Shown piece by piece: positions 36,073 to 47,984 of a DNA stretch of 64,000 nucleotides. The stretch spans positions 4,904,956 through 4,968,955 of the forward strand of contig OX465121.1 of NCBI GenBank assembly GCA_949987565.1, given 5' to 3'. The notes beneath the pieces were generated by a model. The model saw only the letters and a program-made list of their open reading frames with translations. It was not told the DNA's origin and ran no database searches. Every line of letters starts with the position of its first letter. The stretch's first letter is position 1. Source of the stretch: Luidia sarsii. Its lineage: Eukaryota; Echinodermata; Asteroidea; Paxillosida; Luidiidae. Made by a program: the position numbers and the translations under genes.

Positions 36073-36226
36073 CTCCTGACGACGGGCAGACTACACGCTA
36101 CCCGAAACGTTGAGTTACCGGCTCTTTACAGAGCCACACTCCTTCTTGAAAGAGAAGCATGACATGCTTCACGTTCTCAACTCAACGTTTCGGGTAGTGT
36201 GTACTCTGCCCGTCGTCTGGAGACTA
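36073..36226. repeat. Dispersed repeat family A, inside-out fold-back copy
   Basis: Outer ends are CCTGACGACGGGCAGACTAC and its mate TACTCTGCCCGTCGTC, inner modules CCGAAACGTTGAGTTACCGG and CTCCTTCTTGAAAGAGAAG. Module order is inverted relative to the 32.85-kb copy. Confidence 0.8.
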
Positions 36227-37431
36227 CTAGATTCCAAGTAAACTGATTTATGACAACTCCCCCCCCCCAGTTTGTACACTTCAGATTTCTAGATGACAGC
36301 GGAAAATGAACTTCACTTTGACATTTATTGCAGAGACTCTTTAAAGTGTCTTTACAACATTGGTAAATGTCAACAGATTGCCACAGTTTGTGTGTTAAAC
36401 CATTAAACATTCCAACAAAGCAATACTGTGTTAAGGTTTTAGCTTAATTGGTAATCTGAGAAAGAAGAATTATGTAAAAAAAAAAAAAGTCACGGGTTTC
36501 GCACCGTTCTGTAGTGTAAGAAATATCTTATTACTTGCGAGTAGTAATAAGCTATGTGTCGATGTTTGACTGAGGATTTCTCATAAGATACAGCATCCCA
36601 AGCCGTGAGATTTCAACATGGCGATTCTATCATGACCATCTACAAACTGTGTGAATTAGAAGGAAATCTGTGGACATCGATGTTTTCCGATCTTCCCAAT
36701 GTTGTGTTGTGCCTTTAACGGTAAACAAAAAGATGACCAATGTCTGACTCCACTAAAAAAAGAAGCTTGCCAATATATTTGTACACTTCGAATCCCTTGA
36801 TGACTGCACAGAATGAGCTTGACTGTGACTGTGATATTTACTTCAGAGAACATTTGAAAGGTAAAAGAGATTATCAATTTCCGACTCCACGAACTTAGAA
36901 GAAAAGAGCTTGTCAAATATGTCTGTAGACTTCAGAACCCTGATAGATGACAGCAGAAAATGGGTCTGACTGTGATATTCATCGCAGAGACTCTTCATCA
37001 AGAACCCCCATTGCTTCGACCGTCGAAAACTGACACTCTCCAACGCCTTTGACAAACTGTGTTATAGCACCCACTTCACCAAACAAAAGGCACGGGGGTA
37101 TAAGGGGTGGCATGGGGTGGGCGAACCTTGAGTCGAGCAATTAGGTAACGCCTACGGACCCATAAATAGTGTCAATCAATACCGAGCCATAACCCTACCC
37201 TGGACGGAGGCCGCTCGCTATTGACGAGAAGCCATATTCGGGGACCGGTGTCAGCCGCACCCGAAAAAATAACATCCTGAAATACGAACAAGAGATCATT
37301 ACGCACCCGCAGTAGAATTCACCCGAATTTCCTCGTGAACGCGTGATGCTCTTTTTTCTCGGCTCGAATTCGGAAGCAAAAGCCCCGTTTGCGCTCCACT
37401 TTCCCCCTCCCCGGTAAAATTCAGATAAGAC

Positions 37432-37545
37432 TTGAAGGTTTGCATTGGTGGGAAAACTTAGTGGAAGGTTTGCGATGACGTGCATGTATCTCTTTTAAGA
37501 AGTGTGGCTTTGATAGCCCATCGTTAGTTGTGATAGGCCGGTAAC
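37432..37545 (+). repeat. Dispersed repeat family A, truncated copy
   Basis: GAAGGTTTGCATTGGTGGGA and GTGGAAGGTTTGCGATGACG, then CTCTTTTAAGAAGTGTGGC. Confidence 0.65.
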
Positions 37546-37599
37546 ATTTACCGAGACGATGAGAACTGCATGACTGTAAGTCCAGTTGCGAACAGTTGC

Positions 37600-37735
37600 G
37601 AACACCAAAATTCATCGTAACTTACGATCGATCGCGAGAGAATGGGCGATGCGCAGAAAACCATACGGCCTATACCACGACTTACGATTGGTTAACAGTC
37701 GTGAGTTGAGTTACGATACATCGCATGGCTTTGTG
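37600..37735. repeat. Dispersed TCGTAACTTACGA repeat
   Basis: TTCATCGTAACTTACGATCG at the left and GTGAGTTGAGTTACGATAC at the right; related modules occur at 38.35 and 50.12-50.23 kb. Looks like a short inverted-repeat element. Confidence 0.6.
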
Positions 37736-38059
37736 GCGTCCGAGAAACAAGAGTCCGAGAGCACTTCGGGCACCGCGTCTGGGCCGGCACTCCGCCCGAG
37801 CGACGCGGGTCACTTCCCCCCGCCCCACCCCGAGACGATAAGTCCAGTTCGGGGCAGTGCGCGCAAAGCGAGTCGATCAAAGCCGCACAAGGGAAAGCGT
37901 GCAGCGTTCAACGAATTGTTCATAATTGTTCGTTTAGATCTGGTGAGACGTGAGCGATTTCTTTGACTCTTTCCCCCCCAAATTACCAAATTTTAGGCGG
38001 AAATGTTTCAGTGCGCGGTTTGTACTATAACCATCTTCAAACTTCCCCCTTCCTTAGTG

Positions 38060-38203
38060 TACATGTATCTGTTTTGTCCTTGTCACTCTGCCTTTGAGAA
38101 AGGTCCTGCTAGGATCGAAACGTCGGGCCCACTAAATTTTGAGATTTGCATTTTGGTAATTTTAGTCAGTATGCAACATTTCTGTATATCACTTTAAGTC
38201 ATC
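38060..38203 (+). repeat. Dispersed repeat family B, right arm plus tail
   Basis: GTATCTGTTTTGTCCTTGTC, TGCCTTTGAGAAAGGTCCTG, GATCGAAACGTCGGGCCCAC and the tail ending TGTATATCACTTTA. Confidence 0.85.
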
Positions 38204-39660
38204 TTCAAACTGTATACGTTTCATGTCAATCTCTGTGGACATTTTCTGTTTTTCGATCTTAACAATGTTGTGTAGGTACTTTTAACCGATTGAGTTCTGC
38301 CCTGTTCTATTGAACCTAAGGGCTAGATTTCACAAAGGCTTTACTATGCATCGTAACTCATCGTAACTTACGACGGATGTCCCACAGTACGTTGTGATAG
38401 GAATATGGTTTATGTGCATCGCTCAATGGCCTTGCTGATTGATAACAATTGATCGTCAGTTTCGATGAGTTTTGTTGGAAATCAATGCTCAGGTCAGTTT
38501 AACTGAGCCGAGAGTCCGACGCGGACGAGACGTTATTCATCCGTGTGAAGTTGATCTCAGAATAAAAAGGATGCATTGATAACTGGTAGCATCAGCACAA
38601 TGATACGGTCACAGTGTGTCCTTTGCAATTGTCGTATACTATTATGAGCGTCCTGTATCGCCCTGAATAGAGCTCTTGTTATACCGAGTTCCTCGCTTGT
38701 AATGGGAGGTCAACGCTCTATCATAAGACAGGGGGGCTGGCTCCATTATTGTGGAGATACTCGCACGCCCAGGCTCGTCCCTCTGAGGAAGGTGACAGGG
38801 ATGATTGCATTCTCCGGGATGAGACGGCTTCGGTCCATGGTGCGGATGCGAGGGCGGTGTTGATGGCGGCCGTGGTGGTGTTAAACATCGAACCATCACG
38901 GGGCATAATAGGATGTTTGCCTCGAGGTGAATGTAATTCAATGCTGTTTTGGGGGGAGCCTATACTCGGCGTATAATCCGCACTGTATGATCCGCATGTT
39001 TCTCCCGTCGGATTTGCCCGCGGGCAAACGGGGGGAGAGAAGGAAGGAGCGCATAACGAGGTCGAGTGGGAGCCAAATCCTCATTGAAATATCGAAGTAT
39101 GTGCAACCACATTCTGTTGTCCTCCTCCCCCCCACCCGACTAACTTACTAAACCGTCCCACAAAGCATCACCTCCTATGCAAGAGCCGGGGTCATCCTTT
39201 GAACGTGTGAAGACAGTCAAGCTTTTCACACGACCAGACGGATCTCAGGGTCGGACCTTACGGGTCCGACACGTAGCGTAGACCTATACCCGTTCCCCCT
39301 GCAAGTTTTGGTTTAACCCATACCTGTCGAGGTACGGGATTTTCCCGTTTAATCATAGAGCGCTGAAAAGGTGTACAAACGCCAAACTACGTGGAATTCC
39401 ATGGTCTACTTTACGGTTTGTGAAAATGGTGGTGTTATCCCTATTACTGTTCTGTCGATATGGTTGATTATACTTAAGATTTTTGTGATGTCTTAATGAA
39501 GTAAATTTCATACTCTTTCCACATAGTTTGTTTGGGTTTTATTGTTTGGAAAATCTGTCATTGACAATGTTCTCTTGTAATGTACTTTAATTTGTGTGGT
39601 TTAAACAATATGTGGCTATTCTGGTGGACGTGTAAAGGCGCTAGAGCCGTATTGAAATGA

Positions 39661-39865
39661 ATCCCTGCTCCATATACAACATGATGTCTGCGTCGAGGAG
39701 AATGTAATTCAGTGAAGGTTTGCCCTTCTCAACGTGCTTAAGCACTGAGTGCTCAGTGCTTTGCACGAAGCCCGATGAAAACAAAAACCATTTCAGGCAT
39801 CTCCGGCGGGACTCGAACCCGCGACTCCCGCTTTCTAGTGCAGACGTCTTAAACCTACACTGTAA
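39661..39865 (-). repeat. tRNA-like (Ser AGA-type) repetitive element
   Basis: On the minus strand, GGGTTCGAGTCCCGCCGGAGATG is a perfect T-arm/B-box (ending at 39798), preceded by an anticodon-like loop ACTAGAAA in a TCTGC/GCGGG stem. The loop has an extra base and the 5' acceptor half is missing. It is followed by modules also found at 53.4 kb (GCACTGAGTGCTCAGTGC) and TGCGTCGAGGAGAATGTAAT. Most likely a tRNA-derived SINE-like repeat, not a functional tRNA. Confidence 0.5.
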
Positions 39866-41099
39866 AAACGGCGCTCACATCATGCACATGGATGAAGTAT
39901 GTTGAGGCACATGGTGCACGATACATGCGCACGAGGTGATGCTCACTTTCACTCCATGTGCTTGAGGTAGTCAATAGGGACATATTCTTGTACATGAAGC
40001 ACTTCATGCACCTCATTCGACTTTTGCTCAAGTGATTACAATGCCCCATGTGCTTGAGCTACAGTATTTCAAGTGCATGAAGTACAGTAGGTGCCTCTTG
40101 CGAAGTTCCACCCCTTCGAACCCGAGAATTTACCGCTCTTGTGACAGGCCCGCATTTTTTTTGCCCCATTCGCCCCCCCCCCCCCACGCCCTCTCGGCCT
40201 CCCAACAGTTAAGGTGATAACCCTAAAATTTGGGAATCGGGAATGGCACTAACCAAATGTTGCGGTCTTATAATGTTCTCAACCTACCGGAGATACAGCT
40301 AGTACGAAAGTGAAGGGTTTTCCTCGAATAGCTATAAACGCATCTTCACGTAGTTGACACGCAATTGGTGGACCCCCAAATGACCCCACGAAAACAGTGA
40401 CCTAACTCACTTCCCCATGGCCAAATTGGTGTTTCTTGGTGACGTGCACCGATAAGATATGATTACGAGGGTCCACACGTGCAGCTAGCGAGGGAGCCGA
40501 TTTTTGTGTTGCGCATAGCGTGTGAACGCGATGCACGATTGACCCGCGTCGAATTTATTTTGTTGGAGGAGTTTACAAGAGTTGACGACGCGTAAGTTTC
40601 GGCTAGTGTAGAAGGCACTGTATTATGCGGTACAAAAAAAAAACCTTCGGAGGTCATTCGAAGAGAGGGGAACAACACGAAATCACAAACAACGGCCGCG
40701 AGTTTTACGTGTTTCAGATTTCAAAAGACCCCCAAAACAGCGCCGTGAAACATTTCCGCGCCCTCGGGATACTTCGGATTTTTGTTTTTGATTTTTGTTG
40801 GCACTTAAGATTGTTCGAAGTGTGAGAACGTGTGGACTGCTCGCGGGTCGAGTGAAAGTGCCGGCTCCGCCGAGGGATGAAATGTTGTCAGTCCGAAGAT
40901 AGTCGTCCGTGTTAAGTGGGGCGTAATGAGGGCGAGACCTAATGGTATCTCAAGGTGTCGCAGTACAAAGGGGAGAGTGGGGAGGCGGAGGGACAAGAGC
41001 TGAGAGGGGGGAAGTGTAACTGTAGCCAGCCTGATCGTACGACTTAAACAAGCCTGACAGGCGATAGGAAAGATGGGGGAGTTGACCCATAGGGCGTGG

Positions 41100-41370
41100 A
41101 ATATTAGCACAGTGGTGTATGGCAAAATATCTGATATGCATGAAATAGTGAATAGCATATTAACGCGGTGGTTTATTGCAACAAACTTTGTATGCATGAA
41201 ATAGTTGATAATATAAAACATATAAACACCGTGGTTTTTGGCAAAATATCTGATATGCATGGAATAGGGGATAGTATATTAACGCGGTGGTATATAGCAA
41301 ACTATATTATGGGCATGCTAGAATAGAAGATGAAGTATTAACACAGTGGTTTATGGTAGAATATCCGATA
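41100..41370. repeat. ~59-bp degenerate tandem repeat, 5 units
   Basis: Units start with ATTAACGCGGTGG variants at about 41103, 41158, 41221, 41278 and 41338 and contain GCAAAATATCTGATATGCATG(A/G)AATAG. AT-rich, unlike the neighbouring arrays. Confidence 0.85.
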
Positions 41371-41959
41371 CTTGCATCCACGGTTTGGCTTCACGAAGCA
41401 GGCTTTAGCGCTGCTCGTGATGTATATAGCCTGCAGGTACAGGCCTAGGGTTTCATGCTGGGAGTATACAGGTGATCGGTCGTGCATATGGTGCACCGTG
41501 CACGCGTGCATGCAGTGCTCTATCTTCACCGCTATAGGTACTTCACACGGACGAATAGCCCAACAAAACTAGGGGGTGGGAAACCTGAGGTGTCTGTCCA
41601 TTGGCATATGGAATAGGGATCACAGACGGTTGTATAATAACAAGGGAGGTGATTTCAATTGTTAATAAGACACCTCTCAGTCAAAGGGAGCTGGTTTTTT
41701 TATTCCCCGAACTGGGGTTCCTTTAAGGATTTCTTTGGGCACACCTGTGTATACCCTCTTTGAGTTGCGATGCTAATACTTGGGCACTCTCCACACGGAG
41801 CGTCTAATCTCTCCGCCGAGCTGGGAGTCAGGTACCGCCGTGCGGACGCTGCTCCGTCTCTCCCCCCCCCCACCCCTAGGAAGATGACAGAGCACGGCCG
41901 AGACATCGCAGCCAGACACGGCCATTGGGAAGCCCCGCGTGATTGCCGGTTGTCGAGAC

Positions 41960-42320
41960 AGGCATAGGAGCCATTGGAGGGAGGCAGGGAGGCAGGGAGG
42001 CAGGGAGGCAGGCATTGAGGGAGACAGGGAGGGAGGCAGGGAGCAGGGAGGGAGGCAGGCAGGGAGGGGAGGCATGGAGGGAGGCAGGGAGGGAGGCAGG
42101 GATGAGGCAGGCAGGCAGGGGAGGCATGGAGAGAGGCAGGAAGGGAGGCAGGGAGCAGGGAGGGAGGCAGGGAGGGAGGGGAGGCATGGAGGGAGGCATG
42201 GAGGGAGGCAGGGAGGGAGGCAGGGAGGGAGGCAGGCAGGGAGGGGAGGCAGGGAGGGAGGCAGGCAGGGAGGGGAGGCAGGGAGGGAAGGAGGGAGGCA
42301 GACAGGGAGGGACTGATGCA
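41960..42320. repeat. (GGGAGGCA)n octamer-like array
   Basis: GGGAGGCA, GGGAGGGAGGCA and GGGGAGGCATGGAGGGAGGCA variants. Open frames of up to 295 aa (Pro/Cys/Leu/Ser) on the minus strand are repeat translations. Confidence 0.9.
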
Positions 42321-42974
42321 CAGGGAGAGGGAGAAGAGGAGGAGAGACAGACAGACTAGAGAGGGAAGGAGGAGAGAGTGGAGAGAGAAGAGATAGGGAG
42401 ACACAGACAGGCAGACAGAGACAGTGCGTCGTTTTGCGGCCCGACGAGAAAGCTGCCGTGCCTCTGTACCGATGCCGGTCGGAAAGCAAAACCTCATCCG
42501 GCGAGCGGTGGCAGGAAAAGGCCCAATCCCTATCGCCTCGCTCTGAGAACTGGATCGCATTCGGCGGCACGACAATTTCCCCTCCATGGTGTGGTCGGAC
42601 CGAACCCCCCCGTTCGTCTCCTCCGCGTGACAGTGTCGGTAATGCTAGAGAGAGTGAGGGGGAAGAGAGGGGGGATGACGTCCTTGTCCCCTCCCGAGGC
42701 GATCAAAGGCATTGTTTACCTTCCCCCTCTCAACAATAACCCGCTAGGTGCATCGACGATTGTCTCCACTGTCATTCTGGTAAAGCACAGGATCCACGAG
42801 GGGAAATCGTAGTGAGAAGTGCACGAAGGCATCACCACGGGTGGTGTATAAGGGTATAGCATCTCTCCCCCACCCACAAGAAGAAACTTCCGTTGTTTTT
42901 TGGGGGGTTGTTTTTTTGCCGCTCGAAGTGCAAAACAGTCTCCTATGGGGAAGGTTATTTCTATTCTAAGCTTG

Positions 42975-43090
42975 ATTTGAAGGTTTGCATTCGGGACGTG
43001 GGGCGACCTCGAGGGTGACGGGCACGCCGTGTGGTATGCGTCTCTTTCAAGACGAGGCTGTGGTCCTGAAAAGAACTCTGAACGAACGAA
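42975..43090 (+). repeat. Dispersed repeat family A, diverged copy
   Basis: TTGAAGGTTTGCATTCGGG, GGGTGACGGGCACGCCGTG, GTCTCTTTCAAGACGAGGC, TGGTCCTGAAAAGAACTC. Confidence 0.55.
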
Positions 43091-43135
43091 TACGATGCAA
43101 GTAAGCAAACAAAAATGTTGATACCATCAGTCCCC

Positions 43136-43341
43136 CCCCCCTTTCTCTCTCTCCCTCTCTCTCCCTCTCTCTCTCTCTCTCTTATTCTCACTCCCCTCTC
43201 TTCTCACCCCTACTCTCTCTTTTCTCTCTCTTTCGCTCTCTCCCCTCTCTCCCCACTCTCTCCCCTTCTCTCTCTTTTTTCTATCTCTTTCTCTCTACCT
43301 CTTTCTCTCTCTTTCTCTCTCTCCATCCTTTCTCTCTCTCT

Positions 43342-43372
<31 letters not shown>

Positions 43373-43542
43373 GCTACCTCTCTCTCTCTCCCTCTCTCTC
43401 AGTCTCTCTCTCTCTCTCTCCCTCTCTCTCAGTCTCTCTCTCTCTCTCAGTCTCTCTCTCTCTCTCTCTCCCCCCTCTCTCTCTCTCTCTACCTCTCTCT
43501 CTCTCTCTCTCTCTGTCTCTGTCCCTCTCCCTCTCTCTCTAC

Positions 43543-43573
<31 letters not shown>

Positions 43574-43657
43574 CCCCCTCTCTCTCTCTCTCTCTGTCTC
43601 TCTCTGTCTCTCTCTCTCTCTCTCTCACCCTCTCCCTCTCCCCCTCTCTCTCTCTCT

Positions 43658-43688
<31 letters not shown>

Positions 43689-43775
43689 CCTCTCTCTCTG
43701 TCTCTCTCTCCCCCCCCCTCTCTCTCTCTCTGTCTCTCTCTGTCTCTCCCCCTCTCCCCCCTCTCCTCCATCTGT
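43136..43775. repeat. (CT)n microsatellite
   Basis: About 640 bases of CT with CCC and GT breaks. Frames on both strands are low-complexity. Confidence 0.93.
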
Positions 43776-44257
43776 CACACAGTGCGCCCATGCGGTGAGG
43801 GGGGAAAATAGTCTAATTCCGAGGGTGTAACTCGGGAAGATGAGAAGGGACACTTGATGTTCGGCATTTCTCTCTCCACCTCTCCCTCTCTTCCTCTCGG
43901 GAGAAACACCATCTGCCATAGGCCTAGACAGAGGGGCAGAGGGGTGGACGACAGAGGGGTGTGTGAACGGGGCCACATGGGTGCCTGCCCGGTCCGCCCG
44001 CAGTAAAAGAGAGAGAGAGAGGGGGGACACTGGAGTTTAGGTTAGAGGCGGGACAATGGTGGATAAGGAGGAGGGAGGTGGTAATCCAAGACAGACGGGT
44101 GCGGATAATTCGGTGGGGATTAGGATGAGCCTGATGTGATCCACGGGGTTGACTTCGCCATCTTTAAGGCGATCACTGGGTAAAGAACCTCACAGACCGC
44201 CTACTCTCATTCTCTCTTATTGTGCCGTCGGTGTTCATCGGTTGGCAAATCTCGCAT

Positions 44258-44355
44258 TGAGTCGCCGGCTCTTTTCAGAGCCACGCTCCTTCTCAGAATC
44301 CAGGCTTTACACGCTGTCACTGCTGATCTGAGGCCCTGCGTGCTTCCAGCGTCGT
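44258..44355. repeat. Dispersed repeat family A, partial copy
   Basis: GAGTCGCCGGCTCTTTTCAG, GAGCCACGCTCCTTCTC and a GCTGTCACTGC end match the right arm of the 32.85-kb copy. Confidence 0.65.
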
Positions 44356-44502
44356 GCAAACCTTCGAAATCCTACCCAACTCTCGTGTTCGTCGTGTAAG
44401 ACTCCGTCACACACCGAACGACGAGGTAGTGTCTCTCCTTCTGACTGGCGCCCCCACCCGGCAAAGACTTTAGTTGACTAATTAGCAAGGCCGCCATTTA
44501 AG

Positions 44503-44575
44503 GGCTGGATAGCTCAGATGGTGAGATCACTGGGACGCAAAACCAGAGGTCTCGGGTTCGAGTCCCGGTACAGTC
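44503..44575 (+). tRNA. tRNA-like sequence, Cys(GCA)-type, probably degenerate
   Basis: 73 bases fit cloverleaf geometry 7-2-4-9-4-1-5-7-5-5-5-7-5-7. The A-box-like TAGCTCAGATGG and B-box GGTTCGAGTCC are present and the T stem is fully paired (TCGGG/CCCGG, one G-U). The anticodon loop ACGCAAA would give GCA. Against function: C instead of U at position 33, a G-A mismatch in the acceptor stem (6-67), a C-U mismatch in the D stem and a G-A mismatch closing the anticodon stem. A pseudo-tRNA or SINE head is more likely than an active tRNA-Cys. Confidence 0.45.
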
Positions 44576-44771
44576 AATGTTCTCTTTGCCATTTTGTATT
44601 TTTTTCTTTCGAACAATCGCTGGCAACGGCACGATTCTCATTCCGAGTCTGGGAACCTAGACTCCCCATACTCGATTACAGTACTCACTGCTCCAGGCGC
44701 CTGATCATAGTCTAATAATTTCGTGAGATGAGGTTCATTTATACATTTTTCAAACATATTGATGAAATAGT

Positions 44772-44969
44772 CATTGCTGCCGTTAGTGCTGCTGTTGTTG
44801 TTGATGTTGTTGTTGTTGTCGTTGTTATTGTTGTTGTTGTTGTCGTCGTTGTTGTTGTTGCTGCTGCTGCTGCTGTTTTTGTTGCTGCAGCTGCTGTTGT
44901 TGTTGTCGCTCTCATTGCTGCTGCTGTTGTTGTTGTTTTTGTTGTTGTTGTTGCTGATGCTGCTGCTCC

Positions 44970-45005
<36 letters not shown>

Positions 45006-45056
45006 CGTCGTTGTTGTTGTTGTTGTTGCTGCTGCTGCTGTTTTTGTTGCTGCAGC

Positions 45057-45089
<33 letters not shown>

Positions 45090-45298
45090 CGTCGTTGTTG
45101 TTGTTGTTGTTGCTGCTGCTGCTGTTTTTGTTGCTGCAGCTGTTGTTGTTGTTGTCGCTCTCATTGCTGCTGCTGTTGTTGTTGTTTTTGTTGTTGTTGT
45201 TGCTGATGCTGCTGCTCCTGTTGTTGTTGTTGTTGTTACTGCTCTGTTTTTGTTGTGACTATTGTTCCTATTGTTGCTGCTGTTGTTAACATTGTCGT
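44772..45298. repeat. (GTT/GCT)n trinucleotide array with internal duplication
   Basis: Triplets with recurring TTTTTGTTGCTGCAGCTG blocks near 44876, 45041 and 45125, and a TCGCTCTCATTGCTGCTGCT block at 44907 and again about 247 bases later. Poly-Val, poly-Leu and Thr/Ala frames are translations of the triplets. Confidence 0.93.
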
Positions 45299-46041
45299 TC
45301 ACCTCTTCTACATACCCCCACATGAGCTCCAGTCGACCGGATGACGCACAAAGCCGACACGAGTCAGTGAATCTGGGTTTGCATTGCTTTTTTGTGTGGG
45401 GGGATTTTTTATTTTTTTGGTCAATTCTCCGAAGCCTCGGTCGGCCAAAAAGCCCAGAGAATCAGCACCCGAAGCACAATGTAGCCGGTTTCCATTCCCC
45501 GGATTAACGTTCAGAAACTGGCCCCCTCCCTCCCCTCCGCTCGCACAAAAGTCGCGTTGGGGGAAGCTTTTGAAAAATAGAACTGGAGTAGAAAAGGGTG
45601 GAAAGCAATAATGATAGATATGACATTTTCAATCGAAGAAAAACAGAAATCAGTTATCATAATGAAATACCGAAAAAAAAATGGTTGTGAGGGTGTCAAA
45701 AATCGGGTCGGTCACAAAGGATGTCGGGCCCCGACAACAGCTTGGCATGAGACCCCCGGACCATTGATCCCCCTCCCACCCCCTCCCAGGTAGAAACCCT
45801 CCCAACACGGAGCCAAACCCCGGGTAGCCACCCCCCGCCGACCGACTCCGGGGCGGTGGCGGCGCCCCGTCTCGCCCGGCGAGCCCTTGGTTGGCGGATG
45901 CGGTGATAATAATTATCGGACGGACGGGCGGGGTGATCTACGAGCTGCGAGTCCCGAGCGACCTTCACCTCTTCCCTTGTCGACTATCAACGTATGAGCT
46001 GAAAGTTGAGACACTTACAAAAACACAGACAGACGGCGAGC

Positions 46042-46072
<31 letters not shown>

Positions 46073-46089
46073 CCCTCTATCTATCCAGT

Positions 46090-46102
46090 CATCCAACCAG
46101 CA

Positions 46103-46145
<43 letters not shown>

Positions 46146-46308
46146 AAGCAAGCCAGCAAGCCAGCAAGCCAGCAAGCCAGTCAGCCAACCAGTCAGCCAG
46201 CCAGCCAGCCAGCCAGCCAGCAAGCAAGCCAGCAAGCCAACCAGTCAACCAGCCAGCCAGCAAGCCAGCCAGCAAGCCAGCCAGCCAGCCAGCCAGCCAG
46301 TCATCCAA

Positions 46309-46363
<55 letters not shown>

Positions 46364-46510
46364 TCCAACCAGCCAGCCAGCCAGCAAGCCAGCAAGCCAG
46401 CCAGCAAGCCAGCCAGCCAGCCAGCCAGCCAGTCATCCAACCAGCCAGCCAGCCAGCCAGCCAGCAAGCCAGCAAGCCAGAAAGCCAGCCAGCCAGCCAG
46501 CCAGCCAGCA

Positions 46511-46573
<63 letters not shown>

Positions 46574-46586
46574 AAGCCAGCCAGCA

Positions 46587-46623
<37 letters not shown>

Positions 46624-46628
46624 TCCAA

Positions 46629-46687
<59 letters not shown>

Positions 46688-46714
46688 TCCAACCAGCCAA
46701 CCAGCCAGCCAGCA

Positions 46715-46747
<33 letters not shown>

Positions 46748-46760
46748 ACCAGCCAGCCAA

Positions 46761-46793
<33 letters not shown>

Positions 46794-46805
46794 AAGCCAG
46801 CCACC
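46090..46805. repeat. (CAGC)n tetranucleotide array
   Basis: About 180 CAGC units. Recurrent interruptions TCATCCAACC begin at about 46090, 46301, 46361, 46433, 46621 and 46685; AAGC variants also occur. All six frames are open over long stretches (Pro-Ala-Ser-Gln, Trp-Leu-Ala-Gly), explaining the 168-311 aa frames. Confidence 0.96.
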
Positions 46806-46964
46806 CAGACAAACAGACAGACATAATTTCCCGTTTCGTGAAAACCCTTGTGGAGATTTATACACCTGTACAATTGTCCTGTGGAGACCCATTCAACCTA
46901 TTGGACTTGAGGTCCCCACAAAGCCCTAAATTCTCGCCCACATGCCCAATCCCCTACCATTTTA

Positions 46965-47272
46965 CGAAATGAAGGCTTAGGCTCGGGCTCAGGCTTCGTC
47001 TCCGTCTGACAAAACCTGAAAATCCAGGTCGGGGTTTGCTTCCAAATTTTGAAGATTTGTTGGCGTGATAGGTACAGAGCATTTCCGAACAATGCGTTGA
47101 ATGCTGCATTTTCGCGAAACAAATGAAGCGGTTTTTCACGATTTCCTCGAGACTCGGTTGGCGGATTGAGCTGAAATGTTCACAGGTGTGCTATTTCATG
47201 CATATGTTGGATCAGACAACGTATGGATGCTATTCTTTGACCTCGACCAATGCTGTGTTATCCCTTTAAAAA
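46965..47272. repeat. Dispersed repeats: family S fragment and third copy of family R
   Basis: ACGAAATGAAGGCTTAGGCT and GGGCTCAGGCTTCG (46966-47010; related sequence at 51.39 kb and, inverted, at 53.27 kb). It is followed by a family R copy (47097-47272) very close to the 34.2-kb copy. Confidence 0.8.
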
Positions 47273-47984
47273 AAAGTGTACACACGCAAACGAGACAGTT
47301 CAGCCGTGAAGTAGTGAATAGCAAAAAGTGTTTGATTTTTTTCTTTATCAGTGAACAAAATATTATATACTTTTATATTACTGATGTCCTTGTGTGTTGA
47401 AACCCAGTAACATCAGTACACTAATACCGCTCACCCGAGTGCTTTATCTTGCGTGTGACAAGGAAAACGTGATTGATGTGCTATCGGGAGGGGTGGGGTG
47501 GGTGGCAGGTCGACCTCATGAATAACCATGAGGGGCTTATTCGGGTTGAGTGACAGGGAGGGGGCGTGGCTTACGGGGCTCCAAAGCCGTGACTGACATG
47601 AAGGGGGCTTGGTTGATTGTTTTCCGCGGGGTGGGGCCATTTTTTTTTTTTAAACCGAGCTGGTTCAGAAGGCTACTGTACTTTTTTTTTACCCCCACTG
47701 CAATGGGCTTGCTCGGATCATAATGAATAGTTTACAGATCGGGAATAGGAATTATATCATCTCTAATCAAAATTATTGTAGTGTTACACGGCAAAGTGGC
47801 AACAATGCAATTTGGGATTTGATTCCGTGTAATTAAAATATGGGCGGCACGATCTGGGAACTTAATGATGGGTTAAGTGTAACGACCCCCCCCCCCCCCA
47901 GTGTCACTAATTAACTCCGTGGGTCTCGCTAATAGAAAAATAAAAATAATGAGCATCGAAACTCTCAGAGTAGGCGCTCGAAAT

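Larger units (their letters stand above)
33300..44257. other. Intergenic stretch with no recognised gene
   Basis: Apart from the repeats listed separately, this is mostly unique-looking, fairly AT-rich DNA (for example 36.2-37.1, 38.2-39.7 and 40.1-41.0 kb). Open frames of up to about 150 aa here show no recognisable domain or splice-supported exon. Confidence 0.6.

Noticed and set aside
41700..42587. 295-aa minus-strand Pro/Cys/Leu-rich frame
   Set aside because: Translation of (GGGAGGCA)n repeats.
44728..45323. Poly-Val, poly-Leu and Thr/Ala frames of 171-194 aa
   Set aside because: Trinucleotide array read in different frames.
45891..46929. 307- and 311-aa plus-strand frames (Pro-Ala-Ser-Gln repeats)
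   Set aside because: Four-base (CAGC)n array is open in all frames; no splice or start support.
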